64,000 bases of DNA, taken from Forficula auricularia (taxonomy: Eukaryota > Arthropoda > Insecta > Dermaptera > Forficulidae). The notes beneath the pieces are model-generated. The model saw nothing but the letters and a program-made list of their open reading frames with translations. It searched no databases and had not been told where the DNA came from. Location of the stretch: NCBI GenBank assembly GCA_024734495.1, contig JALMQS010000089.1:3359445-3423444 (forward strand). Direction: 5' to 3'. The translations under genes were made by a program, and so were the position numbers. This document shows, piece by piece, positions 10,901 through 20,913 of this stretch (position 1 is its first letter; each line of letters opens with the position of its first letter).

Positions 10901-11649
10901 AAAAGATAGTATAAATTATCTCCTTTTTTTTTGGACTGCCTCATCAATATCCACTCAATTTTTTATATTTTAAGTCTCTACCTATGCTTTGGTGAAGTTT
11001 CAATCACACATTAGTGTGCAAAGTTTTGAAAATAAAATTTTCTCAGTCTTATGGAAAATTAAGATCTTAACACTTTCTCTTGAATTATACTACTATTAGT
11101 TGATTATATAAAGTTAAAAAAAAACTAAAAATTAGATTTTTGAAACATGCAGGTTTCTTTTTTTGCAATAAAATATATCATTGACCGAGGAATTTACTGA
11201 GAAATTTACTTTAAAAAATCACATAAATGCTATGTTTGGATGTGAACATAGACAGTATTAATACAACGCATTGCCAAATCATATAGAGGTATTATCAGCG
11301 GATTTGAATAAATCAAACTAACTTTTGTATTTAATTAATTTTTTATAATTGTTTTTATTTCAAACATTTTCGGCTTTCATACTATTTATTTTTTAATTCT
11401 ATTATTATTTGTAGTTTAACTTATTTTATTAAATATTATATACTACACTTCTTTTGACTCAACTGGAGCGAAAGGACCTCCTTAAATCTCAATCTCCATC
11501 TCTGTTTGCTTACATAACTGAATTTTTGAATAAGCTTAAACGAATCCATAATTTCAACTTTTTATCACTTTTCAACCCCTTATGAGTAGGATTTTTAAAA
11601 AATTATTAGTTTTCAAAAATCAATATTACCTTTATTTAAAAAATAAGCT

Positions 11650-12225
11650 GGCGTGTTCTGATGTGGCCATACACTTTACCATACAACCTGGCCACAAAAA
11701 TTATTTATAATCATGTAGGGGGGGGGGTTAGTTTTTGCATTTTTAGACTTCTGGGGTCCCACTGATTATGTATACAAAATTTGGTTGAGTTTGGTAAATG
11801 GCCAAGATTTTTAATTTTTAACCGCCCCCCCCCCCTCCACCCCCCTTAATTTTGGGTCGATATGCACCAAAATCTAATCAGCTCTTAATCTCAATGGACC
11901 AAAACTACGTATGAAATTTGGTTTCGATATTCGCTCTAGTTTTTGAGCTAGCTCGTCCACAAAAATTTGGTAACGCACAGACTAACAGACAGACAACCAG
12001 ACTAACAGACATTTTGACAGAACAATTATTATCTCGATAAATATAATTTTTTTAAATGTTCACTTGTTAGAGTTTTTTTGTAGAGCGAAATGCCATGGTT
12101 TCGCTCAATTTTTCTAATCAAAATAGTTTCAGCCGTTTTTGAGATATTTCGAAAAAAAGAAGGAAAAAAATCCCTTTCTTCATGCACTATTACAATACTT
12201 GACCATACCCTGTATGGTAAAGTAA
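11650..12225. mobile_element. Interspersed repeat family A, inverted copy
   Basis: Reverse orientation relative to 1883-2600. It begins 'ggcgtgttctgatgtggcca', has facing G and C tracts near 11716 and 11824, contains 'aaaatctaatcagctctta' and 'atagtttcagccgtttttga', and ends 'cctgtatggtaaagt'. Non-coding. Confidence 0.6.
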
Positions 12226-12268
12226 AAAATCAATGAATTATTTTTACAATTCTCATAAAATTTAGTGT

Positions 12269-12384
12269 ATTTGCGGCACAATCAGGCGAAATGGAGCATG
12301 CGCAGTTGACATTTCTGCTGAAAATTTTGAAAATACGCATGCTCCGTACTCCCGAGTGTGGTCCCAGTGCATTAAGTAGTATAC
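12269..12384. repeat. Palindromic MITE family B, copy 4
   Basis: Arms carry 'atggagcatgcgcagttgac' and 'tacgcatgctccgtactccc', with outer 'gcggcacaatcagg' against 'gtggtcccagtgcatt'. It is more diverged than the 8448-8580 copy. Confidence 0.5.
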
Positions 12385-12955
12385 AACATTAAATAAATCT
12401 TTCAAAGATTTTTTCAAGATTTTTTTATCAAGTGGTTAGTAATCTTCTTTTTTCAAATAATGATTGTTTTTAAGAGCCTCAAGACGTGCAACATCTCTAA
12501 AGGTAAATGATAATTTTGTAATTAAAATTCCATCTTCTTTCTTTATTCTTGTCAGAATAGCTTGTCTGCTTGCTAGTAAGTATGCCAAAATGCCAGCGGC
12601 TTTATAAAAACAATATTGTAAATTTAAATTAGCCATACAGTCATCAACATATGAATTAATCAATTAAATCCCCTATTTATTTATTAAATTCAAAAAGTCT
12701 TGTCTTTTGGATTTTGGCCTACTTATCACATAATTAATATTTACACTATTCAATAATAAATAACTGTAAGTTTTAAATTCCATTTAATACAAGCGTGTTT
12801 CTCACAACGTAAAAGTTAACAAAATTACGAGACCCTCAATTTTTAATTTGATTACTTTTTTATATTACTTTGAGAATCAAAGCTCATATTTAGTTAGATC
12901 CTATATGTATATTGTTTTATATTTATATATGTATGTTTTGGTGTGTGTAAATTGG
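12385..12955. other. AT-rich DNA, no gene seen
   Basis: A 75-codon minus-strand frame (12436-12663) has no recognisable domain, biased A/T codons and no splice support. I regard it as chance. Confidence 0.3.
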
Positions 12956-12959
12956 TATA

Positions 12960-13060
12960 GAGACTATATTATAGCCAGTCAAATTTTTGTAGTGAACCAG
13001 AGTTGAACCCAGGTCTCCTACTCTGTAGGCACAGACTTTACCTATTTGGACAACATGATC
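12960..13060 (-). mobile_element. tRNA-derived SINE remnant
   Basis: The minus strand contains a box B-like 'gggttcaactctgg' and a box A-like 'aaataggtaaagtctg', followed by 'tttgactggctataatatag'. The last block is shared with the SINE at 28682-28903 ('ttgaccggctataatctg'). No tail or target duplication is evident. Confidence 0.45.
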
Positions 13061-13179
13061 TCCTTCAATATGATTATATTTATTACTGGATTGATTGGTT
13101 TTAAATCCAGCTGGCTAATAAGATTACTCATTCACGATCAGCTGCAAAATTTTTGGAGAGCGTACTGAGGTCTAAATAA

Positions 13180-13812
13180 GCCAGCCAAGTGCGAGTCGGG
13201 CTTTCATACCGAGCGTTTACACATAATATTGGTATTAGAAGAATGACCAGCCGATTTGTGAATTCAAAATTTGGGAGCGTCTAGAAGGCAGACTGGGAGC
13301 AAAAAACGAATAAATCTTCTAAAATACTTGAGATATAAAATTCTTACTTATTTGTCGTTCATAAAGGGAGAATGAACTAACCTAGAAAATTTTTTCGAAA
13401 TTTTAATTCAAGTAGTATATTGAAATTTTGCTAGTATCAATAATCCCTAAAAATGGCCAGTTTGAGAGAAATAATAATACAGGACTGCGAAGCGAAATAC
13501 GGTCACACTTCCGTATATACGGGACGTATGGTAACCTTATATTTATCGTAAGTCAACTAAAGAGACTTTAACAGGGATGATAAAACAATATTTTTATTTT
13601 TGACTATCGTCAAAATAATCGATAAAAAATTTTAATCCAAATTTTGATTTCGGAGAAAATGAATCCAAAAACATAATTTAAAAATTTCAAGTTTGTATCT
13701 TATTATTTGGTTTATAAGCTACAATGCTCTGACAGACGAGCAGTCATACAGGCAAACGTTGTAGCGATTCTAATAGAGGGTTCATTTTTACTTTTTAAAC
13801 AGAATCCTAAAA
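13180..13812. mobile_element. Degraded repeat of the CAAGTGCGAGTCGG family
   Basis: Starts 'ccagccaagtgcgagtcggg' and ends with 'taagctacaatgctctgaca', 'gagggttcatttttactttt'. The same two ends flank 40237-40890, and start fragments occur at 34310 and 35000. A separate 'acgggacgtatggtaacc' at 13520 is the inverse of the motif at 59897. Non-coding, old. Confidence 0.45.
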
Positions 13813-13829
13813 ATTATTGTTAATTTGTT

Positions 13830-14280
13830 GTAGAGGCATATTCAAAGAAGTCTGGTCTGATTGGAAGGCGCTGCCCGATCATTTTATGGTCCCAGACCCA
13901 TCTGTCAGGACATGTAGCCCAGGGCACCTCTGATCTCTTAATCTCTTTTTCCCAATCTTGATTAGAATATAAATGGCTGCCTTTTCTTCTCGGTTCGCTT
14001 TTCCCCTCAATTGAAGGCCACATCTTATATTTATTACTCCCCGGATCTTTTTCCCCCTCTCTTAGGTTTAGACCACTTTTTTATTTTATTTTTTTTCGTT
14101 GAGCTTTCTTTTTCTCTCGGATACTGGTCGATGGCCGTGGATTGGGATGGTGGTGATGTCTCAATTCAAACGAGGCACGCGCGAGGACTTCTCTTTCTCA
14201 GCGCTGGCAACAACGCAAAAGAAGGAAAGAAAAACAAGAACTCAACTCGAGGACTCTAACTCGACCAACAAAATTGTCTA
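13830..14280. other. GC-richer unique block
   Basis: Base composition differs from the surrounding AT-rich repeats ('atctgtcaggacatgtagcc', 'gaggcacgcgcgaggact'). Overlapping open frames of 67-111 codons on both strands match nothing I know. It could be a promoter, an untranslated exon or a conserved non-coding element. Confidence 0.35.
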
Positions 14281-14309
14281 TTGTCACTTGGGACGAGCTA
14301 TTTCTTCAC

Positions 14310-14920
14310 GCCATTCCAACATTTCTATTTATTATATTAGAAGTATTTTCTATTGTGATGTAACTAGAATCCCATCATCGTCACCAATTGATGTAACTTT
14401 TAATATTCAATACAGGGTGTTTCAGGAGGAATAGTAAATATCTTAGGAGGTGATAGTATAGACGAATTGCAATAAAAAATGCCATATAACATGCGTCCAA
14501 TTTTTATTGAGTACAGAGATGATACAGCTGTTCGTATTTAACCCAATATCGCCATACTCGTGCCATTCGCGCCATTCCAACATTTCTATTTATTATATTA
14601 GAAGTATTTTCTTTTGTGATGTAACTAGAATCCCATCATCGTCACCAATTGATGTAACTTTTAATATTCAATACAAGGTGTTTCAAGAGGAATAGTAAAT
14701 ATTTTAGGAGGTGATAGTATAGACGAATTGCAATAAAAAATGCCATATAACATGTGTCCAATTTTTATCGAGTACAGAGATACAGCTGTTAGTATTTAAC
14801 CCAATATCGCCATACTCGCGCCATTCCAACATTTCTATTTATTATATTAGAAGTATTTTCTTTTGCGATGTAACTCGGATCTCATTATCGTCACCAATTG
14901 ATGTAACTTTTAATATTCAA
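14310..14920 (+). repeat. Tandem array of about 250 bp units
   Basis: Units start 'gccattccaacatttctatt' at 14310, 14571 and 14820 (periods 261 and 249). Each contains 'gatgtaactagaatc', 'tacagg(g/c)tgtttcaggagg' and 'caataaaaaatgccatat'. The third unit runs into the foldback element at 14921-15496. Units 1 and 2 lack about 105 bp that unit 3 keeps after 'gagtacagagatacag', so they look like internally deleted copies. Confidence 0.7.
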
Positions 14921-15496
14921 TACAGGCTGTTTCAGGAGGAATAGTAAATATTTTAGGAGGTGATAGTATAGACGAATTTCAATAAAAAATGTCATATTAC
15001 ATGTGTCAAATTTTTATTGAGTACAGAGATACAGTTCAATGCATTTTCGTTTCGTGTCTTGGTACACCGATTGCTATGGGCGTATTTATCGAATGTCAGC
15101 AGTAAAGTGTTGATGTTCGAATTGTGAAGTTGTGCTTTAGTTTAGATACAGCTGTTAGTATTGAACCCAATATTGCCATACTCACCATTTGTAAATAGGT
15201 GTGGCATGTTTACAGTACAGTAGAGTACAGTACAGTAGACTTGGTCAACAAATCACAATGAAAACTTCAATGTAAACTAAAGCACAACTTCACAATTCGA
15301 ACATCAACACTTTACTGCTGACATTCGATAAATACGCCCATAGCAATCGGTGTACCAAGACACGAAACGAAAATGCATTGAACTGTATCTCTGTACTCAA
15401 TAAAAATTGGACACATGTTATATGGCATTTTTTATTGCGATTCGTCTATACTACCACCTCCTAAAATATTTACTATTCCACCTGAAACACCCTGTA
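14921..15496. mobile_element. Foldback DNA element with 225 bp arms, TA-flanked
   Basis: Arms 14921-15145 and 15272-15496 are near-perfect reverse complements. The termini are TACAGG(G/C)TGTTTCAGG and its inverse CCTGAAACACCCTGTA, with TA at both boundaries. The 126 bp spacer includes 'gatacagctgttagtatt', also found in the upstream tandem units. TA flanks and an ACAGGGTGT end suggest a Tc1/mariner-type non-autonomous element; that is an inference from the ends only. Confidence 0.7.
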
Positions 15497-15724
15497 TATT
15501 ATAATTATAAATAAATTATGAAGTACACATATTAGTTACTACGAAGAACATGTTTGTTTATTCTCTATATAGGTTTTTTAACTTCAAATGTGGACATTTC
15601 CATATCAAATTCAGGATTTTAAAAATCAAAATCAGACTTTTTCAAATCAAATTCAGAATTTATTAATAAACAGTTGAAAAGATAGAAAAAAGTTATAGTT
15701 ACGAAAAAGTTTTAATTTAATTTA

Positions 15725-15955
15725 ACTCTCAGGAAACGTTTTAAGGTAAAAAGCTAAAAATTGGTGCATTGTAAGATACTTGCGTACCAATTAACAGTTC
15801 ATTAACTAAAACCTTTCAAGATTGGCATTTTGTACCTCCAGAAAACGTTTTCAGGTAAAATGCTAAAATTTGGTGCATTGTAAGATATTTACGTATAAAT
15901 TTTCAGCTCAATAACTTTTAAAGCCTTTCAAGATTAGCATTTTGTACTCTCAGGA
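15725..15955 (+). repeat. Tandem duplication, about 115 bp unit
   Basis: Two copies of a unit with 'aaattggtgcattgtaagat', 'caggtaaaatgctaaaa' and 'cctttcaagattggcatttt', each ended by '(ctc)aggaaacgt'. Divergence is about 15 percent by eye. Confidence 0.6.
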
Positions 15956-16045
15956 AACGTATGCTTATAAAAAATTCTGCTTTATGTGAGTAAGGGTAGG
16001 AGACAAAAATTAATTCTTTTAACTTAAACTCACAGGTCCTGAGTT

Positions 16046-16330
16046 GGAAATCTCCGAGGGGTGAACCGCGACCTAATATGCTGTACACCTACTTCCACTT
16101 GTACTTCCAAATATTTCCAAGTACTTTCAAATTATTTCAAGTACTTCCAAATATTTCCAAACACTTCCAAATATTCCCAAGTACTTCCAAATATTTCCAA
16201 GCACTTAAAATATTTCCAAGTACTTCCAAATATTTCCAAGTACTTCCAAATATCTCCAAGTACTTCCAAAATACTTCCAAAGAGGTGTTCACCTACTTCC
16301 AATCGCGGATCACCCCTCGGATATCTCCTA
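16046..16330. repeat. 20-bp minisatellite inside terminal inverted repeats
   Basis: The core (16090-16280) is about nine copies of a unit like 'aagtacttccaaatatttcc'. It is flanked by inverted ends, 'ggaaatctccgaggggtgaa' on the left and 'cacccctcggatatctcc' on the right. The two overlapping 91-codon frames are repeat translations, not genes. A tandem core between inverted ends is typical of some non-autonomous transposons. Confidence 0.7.
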
Positions 16331-17373
16331 CAATGAAACAGCCTGTCCTATAAGAGAATCTTAAATTCCTCCTAATACTATTGCTATAAGCAAGCTATGA
16401 CTTGTCTATAGCGCTCTTACTATAGTTATTTCCGATCTTATTTATTGAGAGTTCTTAGAAATGGATTAGTCCAAAGACTCCCGAATCATCTTTATTTATT
16501 TATTTTTTGTATTATTACTATTTTAATAGTTTCTCAGCGAAAAAAAATTTTATTCGACTAAAACTCGTCTGAACTTGTCGTTGACATGCTTGAACTGGAA
16601 GATATATATCTATCAGGCAGGGACTACAAACCTTATATCTTTCCCTTTTCGGAAAATCTTTCATTTTAATTTCCCCTTGAAACTATGCAACAATTTTATT
16701 TAATTTCGAGAACCAATATACCTATTTACTTTCCAAAACACAAAATGTTTTTTATAGAAATATTTGAAATTATGGATAATAATTTGAAAATTTGGAGATC
16801 CTCCTGAATTTATGAAAATCCTCTAAATGTTTTAAATTTTAAGGATGTGCCGTATCCACAGCATTCATGTACCGAACGCCACTGGTAAGTACATATATAT
16901 TTTGACTTCACCCTAATAAATTTTTTCTTTATCCCCGGTTTTAGTCTCTAAAAAATTCTTTCAAGAGATCGAATCTCGTTTTTTATGTTTCACCTGCGGA
17001 ATGTATCCTTTAATTTTTCATTTTGTTTTATCATATATTCTTCACCTTTTTTTCATCCTTTTTTTCTAATAAATTTTAATAAAAAAAAATCAAGGTAGTA
17101 AATAATATAACCCGAAATATCGGTCGTATTTTTATTTTAAAGTATCTGATTTAAATAAAATCTCCATTCGGCAAGTTGGAAATTAGTCCCGAAACTCATA
17201 AAAATACCAATTCATGACACGCGGTCAACATCGAAACAGTCAACATCAACAACAATTTATTATTATTAAAACATATATTTCGCATAATATATGTTCCTAG
17301 TTTTCAAATTGGTATCATTTTTAAAATGTTAATCAATAGGTGCTAAAATATTTCCTCAAAGGTTTAAGAGAAA
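16331..17373. other. AT-rich DNA, no gene seen
   Basis: Includes 'gggactacaaaccttatatc', with a loose relative near 27562, and otherwise unique A/T-rich sequence. No exon-like block is visible. Confidence 0.3.
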
Positions 17374-17468
17374 GACAACAAACAGCCTTGGCATGCTGAG
17401 AGCAGAGATATTGGAAGTTAAGCATCATGTAGTGCTGTTAGTTAAACTGAGGGTGACCGCTAATACAC
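17374..17468 (+). pseudogene. 5S rRNA-like sequence (pseudogene or 5S-derived SINE)
   Basis: The internal control region of 5S rRNA is recognisable. A box A-like 'ggaagttaagca' is followed at roughly the right distance by 'gttagt' and a box C-like 'gagggtgaccgc', then 'taatacacc' where 5S reads GGAATACC. The 5' part ('acagccttggcatgctgag') resembles GGCCATACCA...CTGA less well. Length is about right for 5S, but several changes make a functional gene unlikely. It could be the head of a 5S-derived SINE. Confidence 0.5.
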
Positions 17469-17892
17469 CTCTATACCTATACAATATTTCAGCAAAAGCA
17501 AAATGGAAAATTATCCGATTTTATTTGTATTATGTATTGTATCTAAGATGAAGAAGTGCTTCAAGCCCTCGAAATATTTGAATCTATTAATCACATAATT
17601 AAATAAAATTAATGGAAACAAGTAAAAAAATCATTACATATTAGCCAGTACGCGTATTAAACCAATAAAAGTACATTGATTTAATTAAGCAGAATCAGGA
17701 CGATGAACACAAATAATGAAAATCTTGTATTCATGAAAAAGTTCGAAGTTGGGATTTACAAATTTTTGTATTTCGATTAAAAAAATGGTTTTTAGAAATT
17801 GTTTGTGTAAGCCAATTACTAGATCACTGAATGAATAATTATGAAACTGAATTTAAGATTGATAGATAATTTATAAGAAAGGATATATATCT

Positions 17893-18292
17893 TGCTGTAA
17901 AACCCGTTTTTAGTAAGAACGGGTTCTTACTAGTTAAAACGCGTTTCACTGAATGCAAATTTATGGCAACTAGATTTTACTGATGTTGGTTGAATTTGGT
18001 CCAAAGGTCTAGAATCTTCATTATCGTCCTTCCGCCTCATTTCGGGTGTTTATTTTCAAAAATTTTTAAACGAAAATGTCAAAAATTAGAAGCAAAGTTG
18101 CAGAGAATCTAATTTTTGACATTTTCGTTTAAAAAGTTTTGAAAATAAACACCGAAAATGAGGCCGAAAATGAAAATTCTAGACCTTTGAACCAAACTCA
18201 ACCAACATTAGTAAATTTTAGTTGAAACAGATTCAGTGAAACGAGTTTTAACTAGTAAGAACCCGTTCTTAATAAAACCGGGTTTTTATTGC
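17893..18292. repeat. Long foldback element (about 400 bp)
   Basis: Arms from 'taagaacgggttcttactag' and its inverse 'ctagtaagaacccgttctta' converge on a centre near 18092, where 'tgtcaaaaattagaa' meets 'taatttttgaca'. Shared arm words include 'ttgaatttggtccaaaggtc' and 'gacctttgaaccaaactcaa'. Non-coding, and intact enough to form a cruciform. Confidence 0.7.
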
Positions 18293-18357
18293 AACATAGG
18301 TATATATACCTTTATAAAATCATGTGTCTATCAAAAAACTAGTAAGATTATAAAGTG

Positions 18358-18512
18358 AAACAAATAGGTTGTCCTCTGCTTGATGCAAATAAACATACAC
18401 ACATATATATCATCTCGATATTTATGTGTGTATGTTTATTTGCATCAAGCAGAGGACAACCTCTTTGTTTCTCTTTGTGAATCAACAACTCTGCTACTCT
18501 CGGCAAAACAAA
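18358..18512. repeat. Hairpin repeat family C, perfect inverted pair
   Basis: A 47 bp arm (18358-18404, 'ggttgtcctctgcttgatgc' onward) is repeated in inverse at 18423-18469 with two differences around an 18 bp loop. The right copy continues as a complete family C motif on the minus strand ('caacaactctgctactctcg'). Confidence 0.65.
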
Positions 18513-18651
18513 AGCTTTTCAAGTAACATTATAATCGAACCTCATTATAAACTTTTTCTCACTAAATAAATTTTATAAAAGAACATTAAAATTACTTCTT
18601 TCCAATTCACTATGTTGTACTAAAATATAATAAATAAATAGGTAAACTCAC

Positions 18652-18736
18652 ATGCTGTGAATCTCAACTGCAACGGAAGTTATGGTCTCCAATCCACACT
18701 TTACACCATGTTTACTCGCTGGTGGCTGCTTGTCCA
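18652..18736 (-). CDS. Internal coding exon 3 of unrecognised gene
   Basis: Minus strand, 85 bp, between a strong acceptor ('ttttcttttcag') and a donor ('GTGAGTTT'). Only one of the three frames is open. It joins the previous exon in phase 1 and reads V-DKQPPASKHGVKCGLETI, continuing to EIHS. A third-base phase is left for the next exon, which must lie below 18600 or outside the window and which I did not find. I recognise no domain or signal peptide. Phase agreement with the two upstream exons, plus good splice sites, supports a real gene. Function is unknown. Confidence 0.55.
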
Positions 18737-18943
18737 CTGAAAAGAAAATTTATTTAAATATAAATATATTCCGTTTTTAGGTCTTCTTTCTTATAATTAT
18801 TATCGGCTGGCCTGAGTGGGAAAAATTTATATTAAAAGTTCTATTACCTAATGTGTATGTATAGATGTCAAAATAAAAATTAAAATACAATACTTATAAT
18901 ATTAATTCGAATAAATCTAAATCTCATTTGTAAGAATGCTTAC

Positions 18944-19021
18944 CGTAGTCTTGACTTGTAGACCCCTTGAAGAGATGGGCCGTGAAGTCTCCGCCCCCCA
19001 CAAACCAACCTCCCATTTCAG
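18944..19021 (-). CDS. Internal coding exon 2 of unrecognised gene
   Basis: 78 bp on the minus strand. The acceptor is 'cccttttag' before CTGAAATG and the donor 'ACG|GTAAGCA' is close to consensus. With the G donated by exon 1 it reads A-EMGGWFVGGGDFTAHLFKG and continues to QDY. The exon is a multiple of three with phase 1 on both sides, so skipping it would keep frame. Diverged copies occur at 23116-23202 and 24965-25060, and truncated ones near 23425, 24010 and 25245. I do not recognise the product. Confidence 0.55.
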
Positions 19022-19117
19022 CTAAAAGGGAAACAGACACACACATGGATAAATATTGTCTTGAAATTTTAATAGAATTAAATCAAAAGTTAAAGAGAGA
19101 CTATTTAGAATACTAAC

Positions 19118-19184
19118 CGAAGAAGCCACTTGATTGCGCCTTGATGGCTTCGTCTTCTAAATTAAACGTTAACGCAAATCCCAA
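19118..19184 (-). CDS. First or internal exon 1 of unrecognised gene
   Basis: An open frame on the minus strand reads LGFALTFNLEDEAIKAQSSG and FF, ending in phase 1 at the donor 'TTCG|GTTAGT'. An in-frame TGA lies immediately upstream. In the copy at 23292-23358 the matching codon is ATG; here it is TTG (ATTG for AATG), so the obvious start is missing. Either this copy starts at an acceptor such as the one just above 19156 ('gtttaatttag'), or it has lost its initiator. The upstream 280 bp (19190-19476) is GC-richer, as expected near a promoter or 5' UTR. Family unknown. Confidence 0.45.
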
Positions 19185-19189
19185 TCAAA

Positions 19190-19476
19190 ATGGCAACAGA
19201 TGGCCAACTAGCACTGTCTCTTCTTTCTTCAAGAAGCTGGTCTTCTGGCTTGAGACAATCGCGAACGAGGCGAAGAGTATAGAACTACACACGCAATAGG
19301 CTCGGTATGGCCTAGAAATTCTAGTCGAGATGGTAATGTCGCTAATTTAATATACCGTCGCTTAACGAACCGAAAACAGAAAGTCTCAAATGAGAGCGGA
19401 AAATGTGACGAACGAGAAAACGCGCCCACCCCGAAAGAAAATATAAAGAGGAAGAAAGAAAGAAGAGGAAAATACA
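19190..19476 (-). promoter_or_regulatory. GC-richer block upstream of exon 1
   Basis: On the minus strand this reads from an A/T-poor 'cggggtgggcgcgttttctc' through 'gttaagcgacggtatatt' to exon 1. The composition contrast and position suggest a promoter or 5' untranslated exon. I see no decisive core promoter element. The 83-codon minus-strand frame here has no family match I can name. Confidence 0.3.
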
Positions 19477-20215
19477 TCACTCACACAAGTTACCTGGAAT
19501 AAGAATCATCAAAAAGTTTTCTTATCAAAAAATACCAAATTCAATAATCTCTTTCCACCTAGGTACACATGGGTTATATCGAAACGAACTAAAGAGAAGA
19601 GAGTTTTGAATTGGTTCAACAATTAAATAAAATTACGATGGGACACCGATTATTTACAACAAGGTATACCTAGTCGTTTGATAAACAGTGTAAGTTTCAA
19701 GGTTCACAGGATATCTGCTGAAAAAAGGGAACCCTATCGAACAAACCTAGGTACCTAACCTAACCCTACCATACTGCTTTCCAAGAATCTAACCCGTTTC
19801 TCAACCGACTAGGATCATAGGATAGGTTTCCAAATGAAAGACAATTCTAATATTGTATTTCGACAAATATCGAAATCACACACACTCACTCAGATAGAGG
19901 ATATGATCTATCTCTCGGGTATTTGATGCACAGTTAAGCGATCCTCTCGAATGCTGGAGATCCCTAATTTGCCTGTCGTTCGGGCAACCCTTCAACCCAG
20001 CACATTCGCGCTACTCGATGAGGGTTCTTAAAACTAACGAAAACCACACACCTACGCCAGACTATATATCTGAGTAAAACACTTGATATTGCATCCTATA
20101 CCCAATTTTACTTATGGAAAGTGGTGTAGGTTTTAGGTGAAACATGATGTTAGTTAATAGAGTAAAGGGTGTGTAGTTTCACAGTGAATGAAATAAAACT
20201 CAAAGAGGTTTATAC

Positions 20216-20258
20216 AAACTCAATATATTTCGGATTATTAGTCCATCATCAGGAGTTT
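20216..20258 (-). ncRNA. Hammerhead-like ribozyme motif 2
   Basis: Minus strand: stem I AAACUC/GAGUUU (20253-20258 and 20216-20221), core CUGAUGA (20246-20252), one extra U, stem II GGA/UCC, GAA, then the self-complementary AUAUAU followed by U at the cleavage position. Same sequence class as motifs 3 and 4. It is the only copy here attached to a longer element with an apparent coding tail. Confidence 0.55.
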
Positions 20259-20817
20259 ACAGGTTAAAAACTAATAATAATTGAACGAGTGGTCGCCATT
20301 CTTGACATTCAAATCATGGTTACCAATATGACAAAGTATAACATTCAAGTCTTACACAAGAGAGACACCAATGAAAATTTAAAATTTAAAAAATTTAAAA
20401 AATTGTTTTACAAAGATTTTTCTTTTTTAATTATAAAATATATAAATGTAAATATAAGAAATCTAAGTAAATATGAATATTAATATAAATAAAAATTACA
20501 AGTATAAATATAAAGTCTTTTTAGAATTAAATTAGAAAGTAAAATTACAAATTTAAGTCATAGACACAAAATTAATTATAAATATCAGTTTACAAATAAG
20601 CCTAAATAACATATAGAGATGAAGAATTAAGATAAAATATAATAGGGATAAATTAGATGAGATAAATTACAATATACAACAATTTTTGTGGTTATCTCAT
20701 ATATCAAAATGTCATTTATTTTAAAGACTGAAGGCGCGTGATTTGAATTTAATTTTGATTGTAATTTGGGAAATAGTATATATTTGAGAGAGACTGAGGT
20801 TAAGTTTTTTAAGTTTT

Positions 20818-20913
20818 TTAATTTTTGTTAATTAGTAGATCTATTATTGTGGAATTTCTAATGTCCTGCTGGTTATTGAGAATTTTATCTTTTTCAATTA
20901 TAGCTTTCTTAAT
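20818..20913 (-). pseudogene. Possible C-terminal tail of a Penelope-like ORF
   Basis: The minus strand reads KKAIIEKDKILNNQQDIRNS, then TIIDLLINKN and TAA, at the truncated 5' side of the inserted element. Charged Lys/Glu/Asn-rich tails of this kind end some GIY-YIG-bearing Penelope proteins. With only about 32 residues and no catalytic motif, the identification is tentative. The frame is cut off by the target-site junction. Confidence 0.3.

Larger units (their letters stand above)
10476..10962. mobile_element. Penelope-like foldback element with hammerhead-like motif
   Basis: The left arm ('gagtggatattgacgaggca', 'actatctttttattcataaa') is mirrored on the right ('tttatgaataaaaagat', 'ggactgcctcatcaatatcc'). 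The right arm carries a complete hammerhead-like motif at 10667-10708; the left arm keeps a decayed inverse copy near 10545-10565. A further inverted repeat (10763-10900), including a family C hairpin, is nested in the right arm. No protein is encoded. Assignment to Penelope-like elements rests on the ribozyme-like motif and inverted architecture and is an inference. Confidence 0.55.

Noticed and set aside
13820..14023. 67-codon minus frame with Trp-rich text (EVPWATCPDRWVW)
   Set aside because: Looked exon-like by composition, but no splice signals or family could be recognised; kept only as a GC-richer block.
14011..14695. Frames of 62-111 codons on the plus strand
   Set aside because: They run into the tandem repeat array and share peptides only because the DNA units are repeated.
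14310..15496. CRISPR-like array
   Set aside because: Units are about 250 bp direct repeats with no short repeat-spacer pattern, and the DNA is eukaryotic.
16061..16353. Two 91-codon frames rich in Phe/Gln/Tyr/Ser repeats
   Set aside because: Direct translations of a 20-bp minisatellite in two frames; no conserved start or function.
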